From positions 1,054,001 through 1,118,000 of the forward strand of contig CAWBZG010000002.1 of NCBI GenBank assembly GCA_963793245.1: 64,000 nucleotides of DNA. Reading direction: 5' to 3'. The notes beneath the pieces were generated by a model that saw only the letters and a list, made by a program, of their open reading frames with translations, had not been told where the DNA came from and did no database searches. The translations under genes were made by a program, and so were the position numbers. Of the stretch, positions 51,706 to 59,719 are shown piece after piece (position 1 is the first letter of the stretch; the number at the start of each line of letters is the position of its first letter). This DNA is from CAXBBB01 sp963793245 (lineage in GTDB: Bacteria; Bacteroidota; Rhodothermia; Rhodothermales; BA12).

Positions 51706-53277
51706 ATGACACGACTCTTTCTCCTCGCTGCCGCCCTGTTGGTAGCCGTCCCGACGCTCAGCGCTCAGACTGTAAGTGATGCCTTTCGCTATTCTCAGCG
51801 CGATATAGGCACCGGCGCACGGGCCATCGGACTGGCTGGTGTCGGAGCTTCGGGCATCGACGACATCTCTGCGTTGGTGAGCAACCCGGCTGGGTTGGGG
51901 TTTTTCAAAGGCTCTGAAGTGACGGGATCATTGGCGTTCGGCTCGGTCAACGTGGACGCCAACTATCTGATTGGGAGCGATGGCTTCTCGCGCGACGAGA
52001 CGGCTGGGACGGTGCGCGTCGGAAATGCCGCATTCGTTTCGCGCGCGCCGACTGTCCGTGGCTCGCTGGTGTTTGCGGCGGCCTACAACCAGACGGCATC
52101 ATACGACCGGACGCTGGCCTTTCGCGGAGAAACCAATCAGTCGAGTATCTCAGCCTCGTTCCTTCCGTTCGACGACGAAATCACTGTCGACTCGGATGGC
52201 AACCTTTCGATTCTTTCGGATCCTGTCTTTACTGCGTTTCGCGGTGGATTGATCGAGTACCTGCCCGAGAACATCGGAACGGATCAGGCGCTGTTCTACG
52301 AAGCGGTCATTCCCGGATCGACGATTGAGCAGCGCAGCGAAGTACGCGAGCGGGGTGCGATGCACGAGATCTCGTTCGGCGGTGCCGTCGAGGTCGCGCC
52401 GGGCATCATGCTGGGCGCAGGAGCCAACCTCACTGTTGGTCGCTACGAGTTGGAGCGTCGCTTCGAGGAGCGCGACATCAACGACGAAAACCGTCCCGAC
52501 GACTACATCGTCTTGCTGGACGACGGCAGCGAACTACGCGGGTTCGACCGTTCGACGTTTGATGTAGGCTTGACCTCCGATATGCTGGGCATCAACGGAC
52601 GCTTCGGCGTCGCGATTCAGCCGGAGGGCAGTCCGGTTCGCATCGGTCTATCTGCTGAGACACCGACGTACGTCTCGGTCAACGAGGACTTCTTTACCCG
52701 CGTGTCGACTGACTTTGACGATGGTGGATCGCTCGAATTCAGCGATCGAGACGATGAGCTTGTCACCAACGAGTTTGAGTATGCACTCGTGACGCCATGG
52801 CGGTTGAGCGGTGGCGTCGCGTACGCCATGGGACCCGCGTACGTCAGCATCGACCTGGAGACGCTGGACTGGGGCGATATGTACTTCGACGACGTGAACG
52901 GTGGCGCCTCCCGAGAATTCCGCTCGCTCAACGACGAGTTGGAGCAAGACTATGGCCGCGTCTACAACGTGCGCGTCGGTGGTGAGTTTACCTACGACCG
53001 CATCACGCTGCGTGCCGGTATCGCGTTCGAGCAAGATCCGCTGGACGACGGCGGTGTGTTCGACGACGGCGCTGAGGCCAGCTTTGATCGGGATCGCACG
53101 ACGGGTTCGTTCGGCGCTAGCATCGGCCTGGGCAACCGCACGATGCTGGACTTGGGCTACTCGTACACGCAGTTCGACGACGCTAACATTCCGTATTTCG
53201 ACCCAGCCGCCAGCCCGTTCGTCGAAGAGGACGTGCAGCGCAGCCGCTTCCTGGTGGGCGTCCGCATCGGAATCTGA
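51706..53277 (+). CDS. Outer-membrane barrel protein (PorV/FadL-like)
   Basis: 523-residue exported barrel. Signal MTRLFLLAAALLVAVPTLSA; the mature start YSQRDIGTGARAIGLAGVGA and SALVSNPAGLGFFKGSEV is the N-terminal plug region of FadL/TodX/PorV-type proteins. The rest alternates amphipathic strands with Asp/Tyr-rich turns and ends FLVGVRIGI. Such barrels carry hydrophobic compounds or serve in surface secretion; which applies here is not clear. Start ATG 51706 chosen for the signal. A strong terminator follows, shared with the convergent helicase. Confidence 0.87.
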   Translation: MTRLFLLAAALLVAVPTLSAQTVSDAFRYSQRDIGTGARAIGLAGVGASGIDDISALVSNPAGLGFFKGSEVTGSLAFGSVNVDANYLIGSDGFSRDETAGTVRVGNAAFVSRAPTVRGSLVFAAAYNQTASYDRTLAFRGETNQSSISASFLPFDDEITVDSDGNLSILSDPVFTAFRGGLIEYLPENIGTDQALFYEAVIPGSTIEQRSEVRERGAMHEISFGGAVEVAPGIMLGAGANLTVGRYELERRFEERDINDENRPDDYIVLLDDGSELRGFDRSTFDVGLTSDMLGINGRFGVAIQPEGSPVRIGLSAETPTYVSVNEDFFTRVSTDFDDGGSLEFSDRDDELVTNEFEYALVTPWRLSGGVAYAMGPAYVSIDLETLDWGDMYFDDVNGGASREFRSLNDELEQDYGRVYNVRVGGEFTYDRITLRAGIAFEQDPLDDGGVFDDGAEASFDRDRTTGSFGASIGLGNRTMLDLGYSYTQFDDANIPYFDPAASPFVEEDVQRSRFLVGVRIGI

Positions 53278-53293
53278 CCTTGCCAACTTTCCT

Positions 53294-53336
53294 GCGCCCC
53301 GCCTGATCGTGCGATCGGGCGGGGCGCATTCTATTT
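53294..53336. terminator. Bidirectional terminator between barrel gene and helicase
   Basis: GCGCCCCGCC and GGCGGGGCGC pair perfectly, extended by a T-G wobble and GATC/GATC-type pairing to a GTGC loop; ATTCTATTT follows to the right. It separates the two convergent genes. Confidence 0.85.
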
Positions 53337-54663
53337 AAGCGATACCGTTTCGTCCAACGAACGTCACGCCCTCGGCAGCCCTCGTGAGGGCGGTGTAGGT
53401 CCAGCGCAGGCGCGTGTCATCGGGGACGGTGTTGGGGACGAACGTGTCGACGAAGACGTGCGGCCACTCGCCACCCTGCGCCTTGTGAACCGTAAGGGCG
53501 TGCCCGTAGCGCAGGCGGAGCGCGCCGACGTAGGGGTCGTCGGGCGGGTCCTGCGACTGGCCCATCGTCGGGTTGCGCTTGGTGAGTTCGATGAACAGGT
53601 CCATCTCGCGTTCGTGGTCGAGGGCGCAGCGAGGGTCTTGCAGCACGTCGAGCAGGACGTGTGCGTTGACGGTCGAGCCGTCGTCGAGCGAGATCAGGCG
53701 GGCGCGGGCGAACTTCAGTTCGACCATATCGTCGGTCGGCTGGATCGACTGGACGACGTACTGCGTCGCGCGCGGAACGAGCGTTTGTCCAGCGTATCCA
53801 TCGCGCTCCGTGACGACCAGGTCGCCCTCGACCAGCGTGCCACCCAGTTTGAGCCGGGCGCGGATCTTCTGATTGAGGCGGAAGACCGACTTGTTCATGA
53901 ATGCCAGCATCGTCGCGCGCTCGTAGTTCTGCCCCTTGACGGTGTCGAGGTACTCGTCGATGGCGTCGTCCTCCCACCGGATCGTCGGGATACGCGGCAT
54001 CTTGACCTTGTCGCCTTCGATGCGGTCGCGCAGGACCGTCGCGGCGTCGAGGACGAGCGAACCTTTGGCTTGGCGCATCACGTCGCTCAGGTGCGCGTGG
54101 CCGGTTCGGACGCGGTAGGCGTCGCGCAGGAGATCGGGACTGAGAGCGACCGACGCGTCTTCCATGACTGGCGGAAGCTGGCACGGATCGCCGACGAACA
54201 CGATGTGCGCTCCGGTCCGCTCGGCCTCGCCCATCAAGTCGTCGAGTAGGGCGGCGGGCGCGACGAACATCTCATCGCCCGTACTGCGCCGCGCCGAAAT
54301 CATCGACGCCTCGTCGACTATCAGTACGTCCGGCGTTTCGGCGAACATGCCTTTGCGAACGAGCCGGATTCCCGGACGGCCTTTGAGCGGTTCGGGGGTG
54401 TAGAGGTGGCTGTGGATCGTTTTGGCCGTAATTCCGGTCTTCTCGGTCAGCACGCGGGCGGCGCGTCCCGTAGGCGCAAGCAGTTGAGCCTCGCGCTCGC
54501 GTCCAGCGATGGCCTCGCATGCCTGCCGGAGCAGCGTCGTCTTGCCCGTTCCCGCCGATCCGGTGAGCACGAATGCGCCGGGCTTGCCCAGCAGAAACGT
54601 CATCAACTTTTTGAGCGCGGCCTTCTGGTGCGGTGTCAGGGTCAGGTCGGAAGGCAACGGCAC
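53335..54663 (-). CDS. RecD-like ATP-dependent helicase
   Basis: 442-residue superfamily 1B helicase (AAA_30 with a C-terminal UvrD_C_2-type domain), like a compact RecD2. Motifs: GAFVLTGSAGTGKTTLLRQA (Walker A), LLAPTGRAARVLTEKTGI (Ia), VLIVDEASMISARRS (Walker B), HIVFVGDPCQLPPVME (III), ALTVHKAQGGEWPHVFVDTF and YTALTRAAEGVTFV (V, VI). GTG 54663 gives MPLPSDLTLTPHQKAALKKL, keeping the N-terminal helix before Walker A; the next ATG would cut into it. The open frame further up overlaps the divergent SDR. Role in DNA repair inferred. Confidence 0.85.
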   Translation of the reverse strand: MPLPSDLTLTPHQKAALKKLMTFLLGKPGAFVLTGSAGTGKTTLLRQACEAIAGREREAQLLAPTGRAARVLTEKTGITAKTIHSHLYTPEPLKGRPGIRLVRKGMFAETPDVLIVDEASMISARRSTGDEMFVAPAALLDDLMGEAERTGAHIVFVGDPCQLPPVMEDASVALSPDLLRDAYRVRTGHAHLSDVMRQAKGSLVLDAATVLRDRIEGDKVKMPRIPTIRWEDDAIDEYLDTVKGQNYERATMLAFMNKSVFRLNQKIRARLKLGGTLVEGDLVVTERDGYAGQTLVPRATQYVVQSIQPTDDMVELKFARARLISLDDGSTVNAHVLLDVLQDPRCALDHEREMDLFIELTKRNPTMGQSQDPPDDPYVGALRLRYGHALTVHKAQGGEWPHVFVDTFVPNTVPDDTRLRWTYTALTRAAEGVTFVGRNGIA

Positions 54664-54763
54664 GGTCGGAAAGAGGAGCACCCGCGAGCAGCGAGCAGAG
54701 TCGAAAAATACGGCGACGCCTCCCGCAGTCCGGTATCTTGGCGAACGCTCAACACCCGCTGCC

Positions 54764-55633
54764 ATGTCCGCCGATCCCGCCGTTCTCGCTCCCCAAACGC
54801 TGGCCGGTCAGCACGTGCTCGTCACTGGCGGCGGCACAGGACTTGGCAAAGCGATGGCCGAACGGTGTGGCGCACTTGGCGCATCGGTGACCGTCTGTGG
54901 AAGGCGTACCGAACCGCTCGACCAGACGTCGTCGGCAATACGGGACGCGGGAGGAGCTGCACAGGGCATTTCGTGCGACATCCGCGATCCCGAAAGCATC
55001 GCGGCGATGTTCGATGAGGCAGAGTCCGGTCTGGGACCGATCACCGCTCTCGTCAACAACGCTGCGGGCAACTTCCTGTCGCCGACGGAGCACATCAGTC
55101 CTAACGGGTTCGATGCCATCGTCAAAACCAACCTGTACGGCACGTTCTATTGCACTCAGGAGGCTGGGAAGCGCTGGATCAAGACGGGCAACGGAGGCGC
55201 CATCGTGTCGATCTCGACGACCTATGCCGAGACCGGCAGTGCCTTCGTCGTGCCGTCCGCTGTTAGCAAAGCCGGAATCGTCGCGCTGACCAAATCGCTC
55301 GCCGCCGAGTGGGGGCACCACGGCATTCGACTCGTCGCCGTCGCCCCAGGTCCGTTTCCTACCGACGGCGCGTGGAGTCGATTGGTGCCCAAAGAAATGC
55401 AGGACAACGTGCGCCGCCGCGTCCCGCTCGGACGGACAGGCGATCCAGCCGAACTCGCCGAACTCGTCGCGTTTCTGCTCTCGCCCGGTGGCGCGTTCAT
55501 CAGCGGCGAACATCTGGTGATCGACGGCGGCGAGGTGCCGTTCATGGCCGGAATGATGAACGACTTCTTGCGCATTCCGCCCGAGCAGGCCCAAGCGCTC
55601 TTTTCCAAACTCCGACAAGCCGCCAAAGGCTGA
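54764..55633 (+). CDS. Short-chain dehydrogenase, 2,4-dienoyl-CoA reductase-like
   Basis: 289-residue SDR. Cofactor loop VLVTGGGTGLGKAMAERC (~residues 20-37) and NADPH-type CGRRTEPL; NNAAGNFLSPTEHISPNGFD is the signature of the DECR (2,4-dienoyl-CoA reductase) group, where the usual SDR NAG is NAAGNF and the active-site Tyr shifts. ISTTYAETGSAFVVPSAVSKAG and VAPGPFPTDGAWSRL follow. Such enzymes act in degradation of unsaturated fatty acids. Start ATG 54764 fits the family. Divergent from the helicase; 29 bases before the DUF1611 gene. Confidence 0.87.
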   Translation: MSADPAVLAPQTLAGQHVLVTGGGTGLGKAMAERCGALGASVTVCGRRTEPLDQTSSAIRDAGGAAQGISCDIRDPESIAAMFDEAESGLGPITALVNNAAGNFLSPTEHISPNGFDAIVKTNLYGTFYCTQEAGKRWIKTGNGGAIVSISTTYAETGSAFVVPSAVSKAGIVALTKSLAAEWGHHGIRLVAVAPGPFPTDGAWSRLVPKEMQDNVRRRVPLGRTGDPAELAELVAFLLSPGGAFISGEHLVIDGGEVPFMAGMMNDFLRIPPEQAQALFSKLRQAAKG

Positions 55634-55662
55634 CCCGCACTCCCAACCAAGCTGATTCGTAG

Positions 55663-56667
55663 ATGATCGAACTCCGCACTCCGTACCTGCTCTTTCTGGG
55701 CGATGCTCCCGAAGAACGCAATGCTAAAACCGCACGCGGCATCCTGCACTGGCGTCCCGAGCAGTGCGTCGCCAAATATCGACTAGAGGGCTGCGTGCCC
55801 GACGTCGACCTGCCGCAGATGACGCCGGGCGAGGCTGCCGATGCCGGGGCGAAGAGCCTGGTGATCGGCGTTGCCAACAGTGGGGGATTTATCCCCGAAA
55901 GCTGGTATGAGACGCTGATCGAAGCGGCCCGATGCGGACTCGATATCGTCAGCGGCATGCACGTCTGGCTGTCGAGTGTGCCTGGGCTTGCCGATGCTGC
56001 TCAGTCGACCGGCGCTCAACTGATCGACGTACGCCGCCCGCCCGAAGGTCTGCGCACAGCGTCAGGTGCCCCTCGCTCGGGCAAGCGATTGCTGGCGGTC
56101 GGCACGGACTGTTCCGTCGGCAAGATGTACGCGACACTCGCGATCACCGACGAACTCCGGTCACGAGGAGTCGACGCCGACTTCCGCGCGACGGGGCAAA
56201 CCGGTATCCTGATCGATGGCAGCGGCATCCCGGTCGACGCCGTCGTCGCCGACTTCATCGCGGGATGCGTCGAGCAGTTGACGCCTGCTGCTGACGATGC
56301 GCACTGGGACGTGATCGAAGGCCAGGGATCTCTGTTTCACCCGGCGTTTGCAGGTGTGACGCTCGGCCTCGTGCACGGTGCGCAGGCTCAGGCACTCGTC
56401 CTCTGCCACGACGCGTCGCGCACTCAACTCGCCAGTCTGCCCGCCTACCCGCAGCCATCGCTGACCGACTGCATCGCTCGCTACGAGGAAGCCGCACGGT
56501 TGACTGAGTCGTCGTCACGCGTCGTAGGCATCTGTCTCAACACGTCGCAGTTAACCGAGTCCGACGCGACGCAAGCCATCGCCGACGCCGAACGCGAAAC
56601 CGGACTTCCGGCCTGCGATCCAGTGCGAACGGGCGTCGCCAACGTAGTGACAGCGTTGCTATCGTAG
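55663..56667 (+). CDS. DUF1611 family protein (DgcN-like)
   Basis: 334-residue member of DUF1611. N-terminal Rossmann-like part (RTPYLLFLGDAPEERNAKTA, GANSGGFIP-like VIGVANSGGFIPESWYETL, DIVSGMHVWLSSVP) and a C-terminal P-loop-like domain (LLAVGTDCSVGKMYATLAI, RATGQTGILIDGSGIP, EGQGSLFHPAFAGV, VHGAQAQALVLCHD). One branch of the family, DgcN, is a D-glutamate N-acetyltransferase that works with the epimerase-like DgcA, which is not adjacent here. The function is therefore open. Follows the SDR by 29 bases. Confidence 0.85.
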   Translation: MIELRTPYLLFLGDAPEERNAKTARGILHWRPEQCVAKYRLEGCVPDVDLPQMTPGEAADAGAKSLVIGVANSGGFIPESWYETLIEAARCGLDIVSGMHVWLSSVPGLADAAQSTGAQLIDVRRPPEGLRTASGAPRSGKRLLAVGTDCSVGKMYATLAITDELRSRGVDADFRATGQTGILIDGSGIPVDAVVADFIAGCVEQLTPAADDAHWDVIEGQGSLFHPAFAGVTLGLVHGAQAQALVLCHDASRTQLASLPAYPQPSLTDCIARYEEAARLTESSSRVVGICLNTSQLTESDATQAIADAERETGLPACDPVRTGVANVVTALLS

Positions 56668-56691
56668 CGACGGGTCACAGCCTTTCCATCA

Positions 56692-56773
56692 TGTCATCGC
56701 GAGGCCGCAGGCCGTGGCGATCTCTAGCGTTAGCCGATAGCATGGAGATCGCCACTCTACGCTCGCGATGACA
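56692..56773. repeat. Dispersed hairpin repeat, copy 2
   Basis: 82-base relative of 2380-2463: outer arms TGTCATCGCGAG / CTCGCGATGACA and inner arms GTGGCGATCTC / GGAGATCGCCAC are the same or nearly so; the middle differs. It sits between the convergent DUF1611 and dus genes and may act as a bidirectional RNA hairpin. Confidence 0.85.
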
Positions 56774-56791
56774 GAATCTAATAGTGAGGCT

Positions 56792-57853
56792 TTACGCCTC
56801 CACCGTTTCCTGCTGCCGCGTGGGAATGGGAAGTTTGGCGCGAGCGACAGCGCGCGGGACGCGGATCTGGGCAGCCTGCTGTAAGTCGTCTTCTGAGAAG
56901 TTGAGTAGCACGTTCAGGGCACCGTCGCGCGTCGTCTCGTCCATCATCAGCGTGCGGAGGCGGCTGGCGCCTCGGAAGCCTTTGAAGTAGCCGCCGTACA
57001 TCCGCCGCGTTTCGAGAACGCCTTTGCGCTCGCCCAGCCACTCGCATTTCAGCGTAAGGTGCTCGGCGACGACGGCCATCCGCTCGCCCCAAGCCGGAGG
57101 CGGAAGGATCTCGCCGGTTTCGCGGTAGTGCTTGGCGTCGCGGAAGATCCACGGGTTGCCTATGGCACCGCGTCCGATCATGACGGCGTCGACGCCCGTC
57201 TCGTCGAACATCGCCTGCACCTTCTCGGGGCTGTCGGCGTCGCCGTTTCCGATGAGTGGGATCGTCAGTCCAGCCTCTTCTTTAATGCGGCGCAACCACT
57301 CCCATCGCGCCGTTCCGGTATACATCTGACTCCTCGTGCGGGCATGAACCGCAAGCGCCTTAACGCCGACGCCTTCCATCAACCGAGCCACTTCGAGAAT
57401 CCGAATCGACTCGTCGTTCCAGCCCAGGCGCGTCTTGACCGTGACAGGTCGATCCGTCGCGTCGACGACCGCTCCGGCGATTTCTTCCATCTTGGGCAGA
57501 TTGCGCAGAATGCCCGCACCGCCATCGTGACACGTTACTTTTTTGACAGGGCAGCCGAAGTTGATGTCGATCAGATCAGGCCGCGCCGCGTCGACAATAG
57601 GAATCGCCTCGCGAACCTGCTCGACATCGCCACCAAAGATCTGGATTCCGACTGGACGCTCTTCGTCGTAAATGTCGAGCTTCATGTGCGACGTTTCGGC
57701 GTCGTAGATCAGTCCACCCGACGAGATGAACTCGGTGTAGAGCAGGTCGGCACCCAACCGTTTGCAGATCAAACGGAAGGGCGGATCCGATACGTCCTCC
57801 ATAGGAGCGAGCAGGAGAGGACGATCAGGAAGCTGGAGCGGACCGATGCGCAT
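56792..57853 (-). CDS. tRNA-dihydrouridine synthase
   Basis: 353-residue flavoenzyme of the DusB type, reducing uridines in tRNA. MRIGPLQLPDRPLLLAPMED is the family start; DLIDINFGCPVKKVTCHDGG carries the catalytic Cys of GCP; VTVKTRLGWNDESIR, ALAVHARTRSQMYTG, IPLIGNGDADSPEK and AVMIGRGAIGNPWIFRD are the FMN and phosphate sites. ATG 57853 is preferred to one nine codons upstream because the barrel starts here. Convergent with DUF1611 across a hairpin repeat. Confidence 0.92.
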   Translation of the reverse strand: MRIGPLQLPDRPLLLAPMEDVSDPPFRLICKRLGADLLYTEFISSGGLIYDAETSHMKLDIYDEERPVGIQIFGGDVEQVREAIPIVDAARPDLIDINFGCPVKKVTCHDGGAGILRNLPKMEEIAGAVVDATDRPVTVKTRLGWNDESIRILEVARLMEGVGVKALAVHARTRSQMYTGTARWEWLRRIKEEAGLTIPLIGNGDADSPEKVQAMFDETGVDAVMIGRGAIGNPWIFRDAKHYRETGEILPPPAWGERMAVVAEHLTLKCEWLGERKGVLETRRMYGGYFKGFRGASRLRTLMMDETTRDGALNVLLNFSEDDLQQAAQIRVPRAVARAKLPIPTRQQETVEA

Positions 57854-58003
57854 GTAATACAGGAGTTTGGGGTCGAACACGTCCGCAGCCCGAGCGCGTT
57901 CCGCCGAGATGTCGGGTGCGTTACGATTTCAGAGCGATTGCGCGCAACCTGAAGGAGCATCTTCCGAATACTCACTCCACCGTTCCCACTCGACTCTGCC
58001 GAC

Positions 58004-58279
58004 ATGAACCTCTCCATTCGCCGCCTCGCTCCGCTCACGTTCGCTCTGAGCGCACTCGTCATCCTCGCCGGCTGCCATGGTGGAGGAACGGGGGGAAGTC
58101 TGATCGCCAATCCCTTCTCGTATGGCATCTGTGGCTTCCTCCATGTCATCCTATGGATTGTCGCCGCTATCGAGATCGTAGGAAGTAGCCGCGACACAAT
58201 GAGCAAGGTATTGTGGATCGCTGCGATTTTCTTTTTGCCCCTCGTCGGTCTGATCCTTTACTACTTCTTCGGGCGTTGA
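58004..58279 (+). CDS. Small membrane lipoprotein, PLDc_N-like
   Basis: 91-residue protein. MNLSIRRLAPLTFALSALVILAGC resembles a lipoprotein signal (Cys24), followed by a Gly-rich linker. Residues ~40-91 hold two membrane helices (FLHVILWIVAAIEIVGSS and KVLWIAAIFFLPLVGLILYY) with the W-I-x-x-I-F-x-P-x-x-G-x-x-x-Y-Y pattern of the phospholipase D N-terminal (PLDc_N) module. No PLD catalytic domain. Role unknown. Precedes a secreted protein gene. Confidence 0.8.
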   Translation: MNLSIRRLAPLTFALSALVILAGCHGGGTGGSLIANPFSYGICGFLHVILWIVAAIEIVGSSRDTMSKVLWIAAIFFLPLVGLILYYFFGR

Positions 58280-58326
58280 TCACCTGAAGGATGGAGCAGA
58301 CTGGGCGGTGTGCGTGTTCCCTCTTC

Positions 58327-59337
58327 ATGCGCCTGCTCTTCTGCTTACTTCTCCTCCTTCCCGGCGCGGTTCTCGCTCAACAGCGAGTGACTCAAACGCG
58401 TCCTGCGTCAGCTCAGACTACCGCGCCCGCGCTGCTCGCGACGTTCGCCGAGTTCAAGGGAGGAGTGGCGCGTTATCACACGATTCTGTTCGCACCTGCG
58501 GATTCGGGGCGTTATCAGGCCGTTGGCGGCAGAGGAGCGTGGACGTTGCGTGATTCGTCGGCGTGGCGAGTGGCTGAGCGGAGCAGCACCTACAACAGGT
58601 GGAGCGAGCGCTTCCTCTTCGCCGAGCGGCCCGGTATTCCCGCTGAACTGCGCGGTATCGACGTGTACAATGGGGAGTATTGTGAAGGCGGGCGGACGCA
58701 AACGCTTCGCTTCCTGGGACCTCGTTTTGTCGGCTATGAAACGGTCAGCCAAGGTGCGTGCGAAGGTGCAGCGCATCCGTGGCAGTTGCGCGCGCTCGCT
58801 GTTACGCCCATCGACTCGCTCGACCATCCCGGCCTTGATCTGACGCTTCTAACTGATTCGGACTCCGACGATCTCGAAGCGGCTGCTGCTCGCAACCTGT
58901 CACAACTCGACGCGTCGACGGCGGCGCGCTGGCTCGAGATTCCTGACGCAGCCAACTGGCTTCCGGTTCGGCGGGACGGGACGTGGAAGGTGCAACTGCG
59001 CCTCGACGCCATCGATCTGGCCTCCCAAGGGCAGGTGCGCGACTTTACGACAGACCTGAAGGTCCCCGACACACTGTTCGCTCGCGTCGGCGCGGACGAC
59101 TTACGCCGTGCTTCGCGGCAAGTCAGCGGCGCTCGGGACGCCTTCCTCAGTCCAGACGGTGCCATCGGCGTTGTGCGTCGGCCTGGTTTGATGACACTCC
59201 ACCGTATTGATCGTCGCCGCTACGGGCGCGCCCTCGTAGGTTTTCCTGTTGCTTCCGGTGCCGATTTGATCCAACTTCGGTGGCTCACGAGGGGGGAAGC
59301 GCGGCGGATGGAACGTGCCCTGCGCAGAGCAGGCTGA
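58327..59337 (+). CDS. Secreted protein of unknown function
   Basis: 336-residue exported protein: MRLLFCLLLLLPGAVLAQQ is a signal peptide with cleavage near AQQ. The mature part has Arg/Ser-rich strands (AFLSPDGAIGVVRRPGLMTL, LRFLGPRFVGYETVSQGACE) with two cysteines that could form a disulfide. No family recognised. ATG 58327 gives the signal; a frame open 12 codons earlier does not. Follows the small membrane gene by 47 bases and is convergent with crcB. Confidence 0.7.
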   Translation: MRLLFCLLLLLPGAVLAQQRVTQTRPASAQTTAPALLATFAEFKGGVARYHTILFAPADSGRYQAVGGRGAWTLRDSSAWRVAERSSTYNRWSERFLFAERPGIPAELRGIDVYNGEYCEGGRTQTLRFLGPRFVGYETVSQGACEGAAHPWQLRALAVTPIDSLDHPGLDLTLLTDSDSDDLEAAAARNLSQLDASTAARWLEIPDAANWLPVRRDGTWKVQLRLDAIDLASQGQVRDFTTDLKVPDTLFARVGADDLRRASRQVSGARDAFLSPDGAIGVVRRPGLMTLHRIDRRRYGRALVGFPVASGADLIQLRWLTRGEARRMERALRRAG

Positions 59338-59338
59338 C

Positions 59339-59719
59339 CTACCGCATCGCCTGAGACGACATCCAAAAGCCTGCCGCACACAGCAGCAATCCGCCGCCGA
59401 CGCTCAGGCCGAGGTAGCCCAATGCGGCGTTCGGTCGCCCAGCCTGAAGCAGCGAGAGCGCGTCGAGGCCAAACGAGGAGAACGTCGTGAAGCCGCCGAG
59501 CAGTCCGGTTACCACCAACAACCACGCAGCGGGCCGTTCGAGCAGAAGAGGAGCCAGTGCGCCAATTGCGAGGCAGCCGATCAGGTTGGCCGTCAGCGTC
59601 GGCCATGGAAAACGAGCGGCGTCAACGACCTGATAGACTGCAAATCGTAGCGCTGCTCCAACGCTTCCGCCGAGTGCGACGAGCAGAAAGGCGATCAGCC
59701 GCGTCGGTTCTGCTGTCAT
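59339..59719 (-). CDS. crcB: Fluoride exporter (CrcB/Fluc)
   Basis: 126-residue four-helix fluoride channel subunit. LVALGGSVGAALRFAVYQ (first helix with the conserved Gly-x-x-G-Ala-x-x-Arg), TLTANLIGCLAIGAL (the TxxxNxxG motif), VVTGLLGGFTTFSSFGLDAL (GGxTTFSTF signature, the fluoride path) and a last helix LLLCAAGFWM. Such channels work as antiparallel dimers. Its start overlaps the pcrA stop by 4 bases, so it is coupled to the helicase. No fluoride riboswitch is apparent near it. Confidence 0.92.
   Translation of the reverse strand: MTAEPTRLIAFLLVALGGSVGAALRFAVYQVVDAARFPWPTLTANLIGCLAIGALAPLLLERPAAWLLVVTGLLGGFTTFSSFGLDALSLLQAGRPNAALGYLGLSVGGGLLLCAAGFWMSSQAMR

Noticed and set aside
54734..54740. 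TATCTTG near starts (also 33657-33663 and, on the minus strand, 62144-62150), like a Bacteroidota -7 element (TAnnTTTG)
   Set aside because: No convincing -33 TTG at 19-20 bases upstream in any of them, and distances to the start codons vary from 23 to 80 bases.
59339..59719. Possible fluoride riboswitch for crcB
   Set aside because: The gene starts inside pcrA and I see no pseudoknot-type leader.
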